Below, one piece after another: positions 7,781 to 15,650 of a DNA stretch of 64,000 bases. This stretch comes from Streptomyces tuirus (GTDB lineage Bacteria > Actinomycetota > Actinomycetes > Streptomycetales > Streptomycetaceae), in NCBI RefSeq assembly GCF_014701095.1, contig NZ_AP023439.1:4328001-4392000 (forward strand), given 5' to 3'. Under the pieces are notes generated by a model that saw nothing but the letters and a program-made list of their open reading frames with translations, was not told where the DNA came from and searched no databases. The translations under genes and the position numbers were made by a program. The first letter of the stretch is position 1. Each line of letters opens with the position of its first letter.

Positions 7781-8957
7781 AACCGACATCGAGACGGCCG
7801 CAGCCGATCTCCGGCGCCGGCTCGCCCGACAACTGGAGAAGGACGGCTGGCTGCGCTCGCCGCAGTGGCGGGCCGCCGTGGAGGCCGTGCCCCGCCACAG
7901 ATTCATCCCGCGTTTCTACCGGGAGAGCCACGCCCCGGGCGTCACCACCTGGGAGCCGGTCACACCGGAGACGGTCGGTAAGGAGGAGTGGCTACGGCTT
8001 GTCTACACCGACGAGACATGGATGACCCAGTTCGACGGCCGGGACACCGACTGGGCCGACCTGAAGCCGATCAGCAATGCGACCCCGACCTCGTCGTCGA
8101 CGTTGCCGAGCCTCGTGGTCCGGATGCTCGAAGACCTGGATGTGCAGGACGGCATGAAGGTGCTGGAGATCGGCACCGGAACCGGTTACTCGACAGCACT
8201 GATGTGCCACCGGCTTGGCAGCGAGAGCGTGACCTCGATCGAGACGGACGAGGGCGTGGCCCGACGAGCCGGCCACGCCCTCACGGGATCCGGCCATACC
8301 CCCCACCTGCTGGTGGGGGACGGCCGCGTCGGCCACCCCGACGGAGCCCCGTACGACCGGCTGATCGCCACGTGCGGCTTCCGCAGCATCCCGCCCGCCT
8401 GGTTGGAGCAGGTCCGCCCGGGCGGCCTCATCCTCACCACCCTTCGCGGCTGGATGCGCTCCCTCGGTTTGGTCAAACTCATTGTCACCGGTGACAGCGC
8501 GAGCGGCTGGTTCAGCGAGGACGACCCGAGCTTCATGGTCGCCCGCCAGCAGGACGCACCGGAGAGCCTTGGCATGGTCCCAGGCCCCGAAGACGGGACG
8601 GTACGGAAAGCCGCACGCGGGCCAGAGGTGCTCACCAGCTCCGGTCCGGCATTCATGGCGCAGCTCGCTGCGCCGGACGCCCGCTTCTTCTCGATGGCAG
8701 TCGACGGCGGCCCGGTCAGCACGTTTCTGTTGGACAGCGTGACTGACTCCTTCGCCGTCCTCGCTCCCACGGAGAGTGGCTGGCAGGTCCGCCAGGGCGG
8801 CCCTCGGCGCCTGTGGGACGCGATCGAGTCGGCGGTGGCCACCTGGGAGGAATACGGCTCACCCAACACCGCGGCGTTCGGTATGACCGTCGCCCGCGAC
8901 CAGCAGGCCGTCTGGCTCGGGAACCCGAGCGGTCCGCAGTGGCCGCTACCCTCCTGA
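7770..8957 (+). CDS. tgmC: Protein-L-isoaspartate O-methyltransferase-like enzyme of the graspetide locus
   Basis: The 395-residue protein is a PIMT-like SAM methyltransferase of the TIGR04188 type. SAM motif I is VLEIGTGTGYSTALM; the conserved segment NATPTSSSTLPSLVVRML precedes it, and VGDGRVGHPDGAPYDRLIATC and WLEQVRPGGLILTTL follow. The C-terminal 170 residues are an extension beyond simple PIMTs. In characterised relatives (fuscimiditide) this enzyme methylates an Asp of the crosslinked core, leading to aspartimide. GGAAGGAGG lies upstream of the GTG start inside tgmB. Confidence 0.85.
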   Translation: MASETDIETAAADLRRRLARQLEKDGWLRSPQWRAAVEAVPRHRFIPRFYRESHAPGVTTWEPVTPETVGKEEWLRLVYTDETWMTQFDGRDTDWADLKPISNATPTSSSTLPSLVVRMLEDLDVQDGMKVLEIGTGTGYSTALMCHRLGSESVTSIETDEGVARRAGHALTGSGHTPHLLVGDGRVGHPDGAPYDRLIATCGFRSIPPAWLEQVRPGGLILTTLRGWMRSLGLVKLIVTGDSASGWFSEDDPSFMVARQQDAPESLGMVPGPEDGTVRKAARGPEVLTSSGPAFMAQLAAPDARFFSMAVDGGPVSTFLLDSVTDSFAVLAPTESGWQVRQGGPRRLWDAIESAVATWEEYGSPNTAAFGMTVARDQQAVWLGNPSGPQWPLPS

Positions 8958-8988
8958 GACAGCCGCCACCAACGCGAGGAACGCCAGG

Positions 8989-9315
8989 ATGGACGACGAA
9001 CCGCTGACGGAGTGGGCGGAACGCCGTGACGCGAAGATCGGCCGACTGCGCGCCGTGCCGGTTGTGCCCGGCAACGGGCCCAGGGCATCACATCTGCATC
9101 CGGATGCGCCCCGCGCCATCGAGCGCTGGAACGGGCACACCTGGGAGCTGTACGGATTCGCAGCCGGCCTGGCCGAGGCCCAAGCCGTTCTCTACCCGGA
9201 GGCCGGCAAGCCCGCACCCTCAGGGCCGGTGCCGAAGCCGCTCGGTCCCGGCACCGGCAAGCACCGCAAACCCCGGGCGCCCGGGCCAGACAGTGGCAGC
9301 CGGACCCAGACGTGA
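8989..9315 (+). CDS. DUF6087 family protein
   Basis: The 108-residue product starts with an ATG 31 bases after tgmC. It shows the DUF6087 pattern: MDDEPLTEWAERRDAKIGRL, then ASHLHPDAPRAIERWNGHTWE, and a Pro/Lys-rich C-terminal tail. DUF6087 is an actinomycete family with no assigned function. Placement directly behind tgmABC and on the same strand suggests co-transcription, but the family is also found away from graspetide loci, so a role in maturation is not implied. Confidence 0.7.
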   Translation: MDDEPLTEWAERRDAKIGRLRAVPVVPGNGPRASHLHPDAPRAIERWNGHTWELYGFAAGLAEAQAVLYPEAGKPAPSGPVPKPLGPGTGKHRKPRAPGPDSGSRTQT

Positions 9316-9372
9316 TCAACGCTGCCGCGCCCGAGGCCCGCTGCGGGCGTGGAACGGCACCTCACATGACAA

Positions 9373-9395
9373 AGGCGGAGCTCAAAGCCCCGCCT
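9373..9395. terminator. Hairpin between convergent genes
   Basis: AGGCGG-A-GCT, loop CAA, AGC-C-CCGCCT gives a 9-pair stem with one mismatch. It lies between the convergent DUF6087 gene and the minus-strand gene ending at 9420, so it may serve both sides. No T-tract follows, as is usual in Streptomyces. Confidence 0.6.
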
Positions 9396-9419
9396 CACGT
9401 GCCGCGGACGATCCCCGCC

Positions 9420-9851
9420 TCAGGGCCACACAAGGCAGTACGGCTGATGCCCCGCCTCATGCAGCCGGTGGCTGAAGTCCTGCCACTCGTGCAGCAGTTG
9501 GTAGACGTTGAACGCGTCCCGGGGGCCGCCCCGGTCCGGGACCGTCGACCAGATGAAGGCCGCCGCGCCCACCGCCTCCTCGCCGATGCCGCGCAGGGGG
9601 TCGACGACCGTCATGGGGAGTTTGACCACCGCGTAGTCGGGGTGCAGGACGACCAGTTCCAGCGGCGGAACCTTGTGCAGGGGGACGCCCTCGATGCCCG
9701 TGAGGACCATCGCCGCCATGGTCTCCGGCTTGATCTTCGTGAACATGCCGTTCATGCCGAGCTCGTCACCGCCGAGCTCCTCGGGGCGCATCGAGATCGG
9801 GACGCGGGCCGCGGTCGCGCCGTCGGGCGCACCGAAGTACTTGTACGTCAC
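9420..9851 (-). CDS. Conserved hypothetical protein next to hemL
   Basis: The 143-residue protein begins MTYKYFGAPDGATAARVPIS and continues with the well-ordered segment LGMNGMFTKIKPETMAAMV, then LHPDYAVVKLPMTVVDPLRGI and the C-terminal HEWQDFSHRLHEAGHQPYCL. I recognise it as a conserved actinomycete hypothetical protein without assigned function. The GTG at 9851 forms a GTGA overlap with the stop of the upstream ORF, supporting both genes. The larger open frame reaching 10061 is not supported by its content. Confidence 0.65.
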   Translation of the reverse strand: MTYKYFGAPDGATAARVPISMRPEELGGDELGMNGMFTKIKPETMAAMVLTGIEGVPLHKVPPLELVVLHPDYAVVKLPMTVVDPLRGIGEEAVGAAAFIWSTVPDRGGPRDAFNVYQLLHEWQDFSHRLHEAGHQPYCLVWP

Positions 9852-10168
9852 CCCCACCCGACCACCATTCCCGCTGCTCCCGGCCGAAAGATCCTCCACC
9901 TGGCCTTCAGTACGTCCGGAGGCTCGCTCCGGTTCACTCGGCCGACCCTGTGTCCGACGCGGCTCCTGAGCGTCCTCCGCGTCGCGCCGGTGCCTTCCCC
10001 GCCGGGCACGTCGCGGACCCAGGTCATCGGTCCCCTCGCCCAGTCCGCCACCGCGATGCATATCTCCACCCGACTGCTCTTCCAGAACGCGTCGCCCCCG
10101 CCGCGCAACCCGATCATCGTGTCAGTGACCTCCCCCACGGCCGCCCGCCGAAACGTGCGCTGAAACAT
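9848..10168 (-). CDS. Probable small protein coupled to the downstream hypothetical gene
   Basis: This 106-residue frame has high G/C third positions in its first half and ends with a TGA that overlaps the GTG of the next gene, the usual sign of translational coupling. The content is MIGLRGGGDAFWKSSRVEI and VADWARGPMTWVRDV, then an Arg-rich tail. The start may be the ATG at 10168, or the ATG of MIGLRG at about 10117 behind GGGGGAGG. I do not recognise a family. It runs divergently from hemL. Confidence 0.45.
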   Translation of the reverse strand: MFQRTFRRAAVGEVTDTMIGLRGGGDAFWKSSRVEICIAVADWARGPMTWVRDVPGGEGTGATRRTLRSRVGHRVGRVNRSEPPDVLKARWRIFRPGAAGMVVGWG

Positions 10169-10366
10169 CTGCCCGCAGGATCTCCGCAGCCTCCGACCGC
10201 CCCGGGCCGTTTGAGCTGTGTGTATCAGGGACCAGTCTCGCAGACGACGGCGGCCCCGGGGCCGGTTGTCCCCTGCCCCGCCCGCGCACGCCCCTGGCCT
10301 ACCCTGAACAGGTCACTGGCACCCGGAGCCCGACAGCGTCGGAGAAGGTCGGAGAAGTCGCAGGTC

Positions 10367-11683
10367 ATGAGTGAACTGGCATATCCGTATGAAGCACCGG
10401 CCTCGCAGGCTCTGTTCGATCGCGCGGCGGCCGTCACGCCCGGCGGCGTGAACTCCCCGGTGCGGGCCTTCCGAGCCGTCGGCGGCACGCCGCGGTTCAT
10501 GGTGTCCGGCACCGGTCCCTATCTGACGGACGCGGACGGCAGGGAGTACGTCGACCTCGTCTGCTCCTGGGGGCCCATGATCCTCGGGCACTCCCACCCC
10601 GAGGTCATCGCCGCCGTGCAGGACGCCGTCTCCCGCGGTACGTCCTTCGGCACGCCCGGTGAGGGCGAGGTCGCGCTCGCCGAGGAGATGGTCGCGCGGG
10701 TCGCGCCGCTCGAGCAGGTGCGGCTCGTGTCCAGCGGCACCGAGGCGACCATGTCCGCCATCCGGCTCGCTCGCGGCTTCACCCAGCGCACCAAGGTGAT
10801 CAAGTTCGCCGGGTGCTACCACGGGCACGTCGACTCGCTGCTCGCCGCCGCCGGCAGCGGCGTCGCGACCTTCGCGCTGCCCGACACCCCCGGCGTCACC
10901 GGCGCGCAGGCCGGCGACACGATCGTCCTGCCGTACAACGACCTCGACGCCGTCCGCGAGGCCTTCCGGGCGCACCCCGGCGAGGTCGCCTGTGTGATCA
11001 CCGAGGCGTCCCCGGGCAACATGGGCGTCGTCCCGCCCGCCGAGGGGTTCAACCAGGGCCTGAAGGACATCTGCGCCGAGAACGGCGCGCTCTACGTCTC
11101 CGACGAGGTCATGACCGGCTTCCGGACCAGCCGCGCCGGCTGGTTCGGGGTCGACGGCGTGGTCCCCGACCTGATGACCTTCGGCAAGGTCATGGGCGGC
11201 GGCTTCCCGGCGGCGGCCTTCGGCGGACGGGCGGACGTGATGGCCCACCTCGCCCCGGCCGGGCCCGTCTACCAGGCCGGCACCCTCTCCGGTAACCCCG
11301 TCGCCACCGCGGCCGGGCTCGCCCAGCTGCGGCTCCTCGACGACGCCGCGTACGCCAAGGTCGACGCCGTGTCGAAGGAGATCCAGGGGCTCGTCACCGG
11401 GGCCCTGAGCAAGGAGGGCGTCGCGCACCGGCTGCAGACCGCCTCCAACATGTTCTCGGTGTTCTTCACCGACCGGCCCGTGCGGAACTACGAGGACGCC
11501 AAGACGCAGGAGTCCTTCCGCTTCACCGCGTTCTTCCACTCGCTGCTCGCGAACGGTGTCTACCTGCCGCCGTCGTCCTTCGAGTCCTGGTTCGTGTCCA
11601 CCGCGCACGACGAGCGGGCCGTGCAGAAGATCGCCGACGCCCTTCCGGCGGCGGCCCGGGCGGCTGCGGAGGCCACGGCATGA
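10367..11683 (+). CDS. hemL: Glutamate-1-semialdehyde 2,1-aminomutase
   Basis: HemL converts glutamate-1-semialdehyde to 5-aminolevulinate in the C5 route to tetrapyrroles, using pyridoxamine/pyridoxal phosphate. The 438-residue length is normal. Visible features: VTPGGVNSPVRAF at the N-terminus, the cofactor-contact segment VSSGTEATMSAIRLARGFT, CYHGHVDS, DEVMTGFR, and the PLP-lysine segment LMTFGKVMGGGFP (Lys in the FGKVMGGG loop). The ATG at 10367 is preceded by GGAGAAG. It overlaps the next gene by ATGA. Haem supply fits the nearby cytochrome c maturation genes. Confidence 0.95.
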   Translation: MSELAYPYEAPASQALFDRAAAVTPGGVNSPVRAFRAVGGTPRFMVSGTGPYLTDADGREYVDLVCSWGPMILGHSHPEVIAAVQDAVSRGTSFGTPGEGEVALAEEMVARVAPLEQVRLVSSGTEATMSAIRLARGFTQRTKVIKFAGCYHGHVDSLLAAAGSGVATFALPDTPGVTGAQAGDTIVLPYNDLDAVREAFRAHPGEVACVITEASPGNMGVVPPAEGFNQGLKDICAENGALYVSDEVMTGFRTSRAGWFGVDGVVPDLMTFGKVMGGGFPAAAFGGRADVMAHLAPAGPVYQAGTLSGNPVATAAGLAQLRLLDDAAYAKVDAVSKEIQGLVTGALSKEGVAHRLQTASNMFSVFFTDRPVRNYEDAKTQESFRFTAFFHSLLANGVYLPPSSFESWFVSTAHDERAVQKIADALPAAARAAAEATA

Positions 11684-12378
11684 GCGAGCAGCGGAGCAAC
11701 AGCGCCGAGGACATCACCGTCGTCCACGTCATGCGGCACGGCGAGGTCGCCAACCCGGACGGCATCCTCTACGGCCGCCTTCCCGGCTACCACCTCTCCG
11801 ACCTGGGCCGGCGCATGGCCGACCGGGTCGCCGAGCACCTGTCCGGCCGTGATGTGACGCACGTCGTCGCCTCGCCGCTGGAGCGGGCGCAGGAGACGGC
11901 CGAGCCGATCGCCAAGGCGCACGGGCTGGATCTGGCGACCGACGAGCGGCTGATCGAGGCCGACAACATCTTCCAGGGCAAGACGTTCGGCGTCGGGGAC
12001 GGGGCGCTGCGCAAGCCGGGCAACTGGAAGCACCTGGTCAATCCGTTCCGGCCGTCCTGGGGCGAGCCGTACGTCGACCAGGTCGTCCGCATGATGAGCG
12101 CGCTGGGCGCGGCGAAGGACAAGGCCCGGGGGCACGAGGCGGTCGTGGTCAGCCACCAGCTGCCCATCTGGATCGTCCGGTCGTACGTCGAGCGCCGGCG
12201 CCTCTGGCACGACCCGCGCAAGCGCCAGTGCACGCTCGCCTCGCTGACGACCTTCACGTACCAGGGCGACCGGATCGTCTCCGTCGGCTACACCGAGCCG
12301 GCCCGCGACCTGGTCCCGGCCCACCTCCTCGCCGGCGCGAAGCCGGTCAAGGGCCAGGCCAAGGCCTTCGGGGCGTAG
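11680..12378 (+). CDS. Histidine phosphatase family protein (phosphoglycerate mutase-like)
   Basis: The 232-residue enzyme carries the RHG motif VMRHGEVANPDG near residues 16-27 (phosphohistidine nucleophile), the second core segment VVASPLERAQETAEPIA with the acid/base region, and the second histidine in VVVSHQLPIWIVR. These define the branch 1 histidine phosphatases; the substrate is unknown. The start overlaps the hemL stop by ATGA, so expression is coupled to hemL, as in other streptomycetes. Confidence 0.88.
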   Translation: MSEQRSNSAEDITVVHVMRHGEVANPDGILYGRLPGYHLSDLGRRMADRVAEHLSGRDVTHVVASPLERAQETAEPIAKAHGLDLATDERLIEADNIFQGKTFGVGDGALRKPGNWKHLVNPFRPSWGEPYVDQVVRMMSALGAAKDKARGHEAVVVSHQLPIWIVRSYVERRRLWHDPRKRQCTLASLTTFTYQGDRIVSVGYTEPARDLVPAHLLAGAKPVKGQAKAFGA

Positions 12379-12856
12379 GCGCGGCCCGCGTCAACGGGGT
12401 GTGGACGAGCGCGCCGATCCGGGCGGAAGCGCACTCCCCCTCCGCCCCCGGGGACCCCCGCGACCCGGGAGCGTGGCGCTGCCGCGGGCGCGGGGCTCGC
12501 GGTCTCGCCGCTTCGGTGAGGGGAGCCCAGAGTCGAGCGCGCTCGCGGCGCGACGGGCATGAACCGTGCGCGGACGAGGGCTCCGGCCCGGGCGGAATCC
12601 CGGGCAGCCGCGCACGCCGCCCCGGGGGACGGGGGACCTCTGTGAGGCACGCCCCGTCTCCGCCGCGGGGGCGGGAGACACCCCCTGAGGCACACCCCCG
12701 TCTCCGCCCCAAGGCCAGTGCGTAAACCCCTCTCCGCGACCTCTTCCGCTCGCTTACGACTGCTTCGTTACGGAATCTGCGCAAACACGCGGAACCTCCC
12801 CGTTCGTCACGTCCTCTGACTGGGTGACCAGCACGACGTGATGAATCGGGGATGCC
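12379..12856. other. Intergenic region of 478 bases
   Basis: No coding content is convincing here; the open frames on both strands are Arg/Pro/Gly-rich and do not resemble proteins. Around 12635-12715 an imperfect direct repeat of the type tgaggcac-cccc-gtctccgcc occurs twice. The last 100 bases before 12857 are less GC-rich and most likely hold the promoter of the NodB-like lipoprotein gene. Confidence 0.4.
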
Positions 12857-14146
12857 ATGCGCGCTCTCTCCCGCAGGGGAATGCTCGGACTCGGCGCGGG
12901 AGCCGCCGCCGTCTCGCTCGCCGGGTGCGGCGGTCTCACGGGCTCGGACGACTCCCGCCAGGCCGACGGTTCCGGCGGCGACTCCGCGCAGGGCGGAGCG
13001 AAGCCCAAGCCCACCGCCCGCCCCATCGGCGACGGGTCGACCAGTCACACCGGCAAGCAGCCCCACCAGCCCTCGGCGCCCGAGCCGCTCGAGCCGGGCC
13101 AGACCCCGCCGCAGTTCGTCGTGTTCTCCTGGGACGGGGCCGGCGAGGTCGGCAACGGCCTCTTCCCGCGCTTCCTGGACCTCGCCAAGGAGCACGGCGC
13201 GAGCATGACCTTCTTCCTGTCCGGGCTGTACCTGCTGCCCGAGTCGAAGAAGCGCCTCTACAACCCGCCCAACAACCCCCGCGGCGCCTCCGACATCGGC
13301 TACCTCACCGACGACCACGTCAAGGCGACCCTGAAGAACGTCCACCGAGCCTGGCTCGAGGGCCACGAGATCGGCACCCACTTCAACGGGCACTTCTGCG
13401 GCGAGTCCCACGGCTCCGTCAAGAACTGGACGCCCCGGCAGTGGCGCAGCGAGATCGACCAGGCCAAGGCCTTCGTGAAGGAGTGGCGCACCAACACCGG
13501 CTGGACCGACCTGCCGTCGCTGCCGTTCGACTACGACAAGGAACTCGTCGGCGGCCGTACGCCCTGTCTGCTCGGCCAGGACAACCTGCTGCCCACCGCC
13601 CGCGAGCTCGGCTGGCGCTACGACGCCTCCTCGCCCGGCGGTCTCCAGGTCTGGCCCACCAAGCGCCAGGGCATATGGGACCTGCCCCTGCAGCAGATAC
13701 CTTTCCCCGGCCGCGGCTTCGAGGTCCTGTCGATGGACTACAACATGCTGGCCAACCAGTCCCTCGCGACCACGAAGGCACCCGCCCACAACTACCCGGG
13801 CTGGCGGAAGCAGTCGGCGCAGGCGTACATCCAGGGATTCAAGCGGTCATATGAGACAAACCGGGCACCCTTGTTCATCGGCAACCACTTCGAACAGTGG
13901 AACGGCGGCATCTACATGGACGCCGTCGAGGAGTCCTTCAAGCACATCGCGCGCGAGAAGGAGAAGGGCGCGGATGTGCGTCTCGTCTCCTTCCGGCAGT
14001 TCACCGACTGGCTGGACGCGCAGCGGCCCGAGGTGCTCGAAAAGCTCCGCACGCTCGGCGTCGGACAGCAGCCGGCCGGTGGCTGGCGGGAGTTCACCGG
14101 CCGGACCTCCACGCCCGGCGCGGACCCCTCGCGGAACGCCGCCTGA
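12857..14146 (+). CDS. Secreted polysaccharide deacetylase-like lipoprotein
   Basis: The 429-residue protein begins MRALSRRGMLGLGAGAAA with a twin-arginine-like signal and a lipobox LAGC, so it is probably exported and lipid-anchored. After a Pro/Lys-rich linker, FVVFSWDGAGEVGNGLFPRF corresponds to the Asp-containing first motif of NodB-type deacetylases, and HEIGTHFNGH resembles the zinc-histidine motif (H-x-x-x-H). The substrate may be a cell wall or extracellular glycan. The gene sits upstream of the cytochrome c maturation operon without overlap. Confidence 0.75.
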   Translation: MRALSRRGMLGLGAGAAAVSLAGCGGLTGSDDSRQADGSGGDSAQGGAKPKPTARPIGDGSTSHTGKQPHQPSAPEPLEPGQTPPQFVVFSWDGAGEVGNGLFPRFLDLAKEHGASMTFFLSGLYLLPESKKRLYNPPNNPRGASDIGYLTDDHVKATLKNVHRAWLEGHEIGTHFNGHFCGESHGSVKNWTPRQWRSEIDQAKAFVKEWRTNTGWTDLPSLPFDYDKELVGGRTPCLLGQDNLLPTARELGWRYDASSPGGLQVWPTKRQGIWDLPLQQIPFPGRGFEVLSMDYNMLANQSLATTKAPAHNYPGWRKQSAQAYIQGFKRSYETNRAPLFIGNHFEQWNGGIYMDAVEESFKHIAREKEKGADVRLVSFRQFTDWLDAQRPEVLEKLRTLGVGQQPAGGWREFTGRTSTPGADPSRNAA

Positions 14147-14212
14147 AATGCGGTCTTCCGCCCGCAAGGGGGGTGGGCGAGAGTCCCAGAACGGGCATGC
14201 GAAACTTTTCAC

Positions 14213-14860
14213 ATGAGTGCCGACAGCGCCCCCCAGCGTTCGAACCGCACGACCCGTGCCACCGAGCGCACCCGCCGTGTCCGCCGTAGCGCCGTCCTGA
14301 CCGCCGGTCTCGCCGCGAGCGCACTCCTCGTCACCGCGTGCGGCTCCGGCGGCACCTCCGGCGGGGGCGGCAACACCAACTTCGTCACCGGCACCGACGG
14401 CGTCGCCACCGTCGCCCAGGGCAAGCGCACCCCGGCCCCCGACCTGTCCGGCAAGACCATCGCCAGCAAGACCCTCGACGTCGCCGACTACAAGGGCAAG
14501 GTCGTCGTCCTCAACGTGTGGGGTTCTTGGTGCAACCCCTGCCGCGCCGAGGCCAAGTACTTCGCGAAGGTCTCCAAGGCCTACGCCGGCAAGGGCGTGC
14601 AGTTCGTCGGCATCAACACCCGGGACACCTCCACCGGCGCGGCCCTCGCCTTCGAGAAGGACTGGGACATCACCTACCCCAGCCTCTACGACCCCACCGG
14701 CAAGCTGCTGCTGCGCTTCAAGAAGGGCACCCTCAACCCGCAGGCGATCCCCTCCACGCTCATCCTCGACCGCGACGGCAAGATCGCGGCCCGCTCGCTG
14801 TCCGCGCTCAGCGAGGAACGGCTGCTGAAGATGCTCAAGCCGGTCGTCGCCGAGAAGTGA
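14213..14860 (+). CDS. TlpA/ResA-like thiol-disulfide oxidoreductase lipoprotein
   Basis: The 215-residue protein has an N-terminal signal with lipobox VTAC, so it is anchored outside the membrane. The thioredoxin fold carries the active-site motif WCNPC in VLNVWGSWCNPCRAEAKYF, and IPSTLILDRDGKI holds the cis-proline loop. It likely keeps apocytochrome c haem-binding cysteines reduced, receiving electrons from the CcdA protein encoded next. It is the first gene of the four-gene system II cytochrome c maturation operon. Confidence 0.9.
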   Translation: MSADSAPQRSNRTTRATERTRRVRRSAVLTAGLAASALLVTACGSGGTSGGGGNTNFVTGTDGVATVAQGKRTPAPDLSGKTIASKTLDVADYKGKVVVLNVWGSWCNPCRAEAKYFAKVSKAYAGKGVQFVGINTRDTSTGAALAFEKDWDITYPSLYDPTGKLLLRFKKGTLNPQAIPSTLILDRDGKIAARSLSALSEERLLKMLKPVVAEK

Positions 14861-14873
14861 GCGGAGTAGTGAC

Positions 14874-15647
14874 GTGAGCGCCCTCACCACGCTCGCCGCG
14901 GTGGCGGACCCCAACGGCACGGTGCTCAACGGCGCCCTGCTGGTCGCCCTGCCGATCGCGCTGCTCGGCGGGGTCGTCTCCTTCTTCTCGCCCTGCGTCC
15001 TGCCCCTGGTGCCCGGCTACCTGTCCTATGTGACGGGCGTCGCGGGCACCGACCTCGCCGAGGCGCGGCGCGGCCGGATGGTCGCGGGCGCCTCCCTGTT
15101 CGTGGCGGGCTTCACCGCCGTGTTCGTCTCCGGCGGGGCGCTGTTCGGCTACTTCGGACAGACGCTGCAGGAGCAGCAGGGCGTGCTGTCCAAGGTGCTC
15201 GGCGTCCTCATGATCCTCATGGGCGTCTTCTTCATGGGTCTGATGCCCTGGCTCACCCAGCGGGAGTTCCGTTTCCACCGGCGGCCCGTGGCCGGGCTGG
15301 CCGGCGCGCCCCTGCTGGGCGCCCTGTTCGGCATCGGCTGGACGCCCTGCATCGGCCCCACCCTCGCCTCCGTGCAGGCGCTCGCCATCGACCAGGCCAG
15401 CGCCGGACGCGGTGCCGTGCTGACCATCGCGTACTGTCTGGGCCTGGGCGTGCCGTTCGTGCTCGCCGCGGTCGCCTTCCGCAAGGCCCTGGGAGCCTTC
15501 GGCTGGATCAAGCGCCACTACGTCTGGGTGATGCGGATCGGCGGCACCATGATGATCGTGACCGGTCTGCTGCTGCTGACCGGCGCGTGGGACCGCATCG
15601 TGCAGGAGATGCAGGTCTGGTCCGACGGCTTCACTGTGGGGATCTGA
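14874..15647 (+). CDS. ccdA: Cytochrome c biogenesis protein CcdA
   Basis: The 257-residue membrane protein transfers electrons from cytoplasmic thioredoxin to the extracytoplasmic thiol-disulfide protein. Two conserved cysteines are visible: one in SFFSPCVLPLVPGYLSY and one in FGIGWTPCIGPTLAS. About six hydrophobic helices follow the DsbD/CcdA pattern. The GTG at 14874 is preceded by GGAG. The gene lies 13 bases after tlpA and 3 bases before resB. Confidence 0.93.
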   Translation: MSALTTLAAVADPNGTVLNGALLVALPIALLGGVVSFFSPCVLPLVPGYLSYVTGVAGTDLAEARRGRMVAGASLFVAGFTAVFVSGGALFGYFGQTLQEQQGVLSKVLGVLMILMGVFFMGLMPWLTQREFRFHRRPVAGLAGAPLLGALFGIGWTPCIGPTLASVQALAIDQASAGRGAVLTIAYCLGLGVPFVLAAVAFRKALGAFGWIKRHYVWVMRIGGTMMIVTGLLLLTGAWDRIVQEMQVWSDGFTVGI

Positions 15648-15650
15648 TCG

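Noticed and set aside
9312..10163. Plus-strand open frame of 283 codons before hemL
   Set aside because: Antisense to a conserved minus-strand gene pair; low-complexity content.
12635..12715. Repeated gaggcac-gtctccgcc pair considered as an attachment site or CRISPR-like repeat
   Set aside because: Only two imperfect copies with no regular spacers and no integrase or Cas gene in the window.
12347..13789. Long minus-strand frame of 480 codons opposite the NodB-like gene
   Set aside because: Gly/Arg/Val-rich antisense shadow typical of high-GC genomes.
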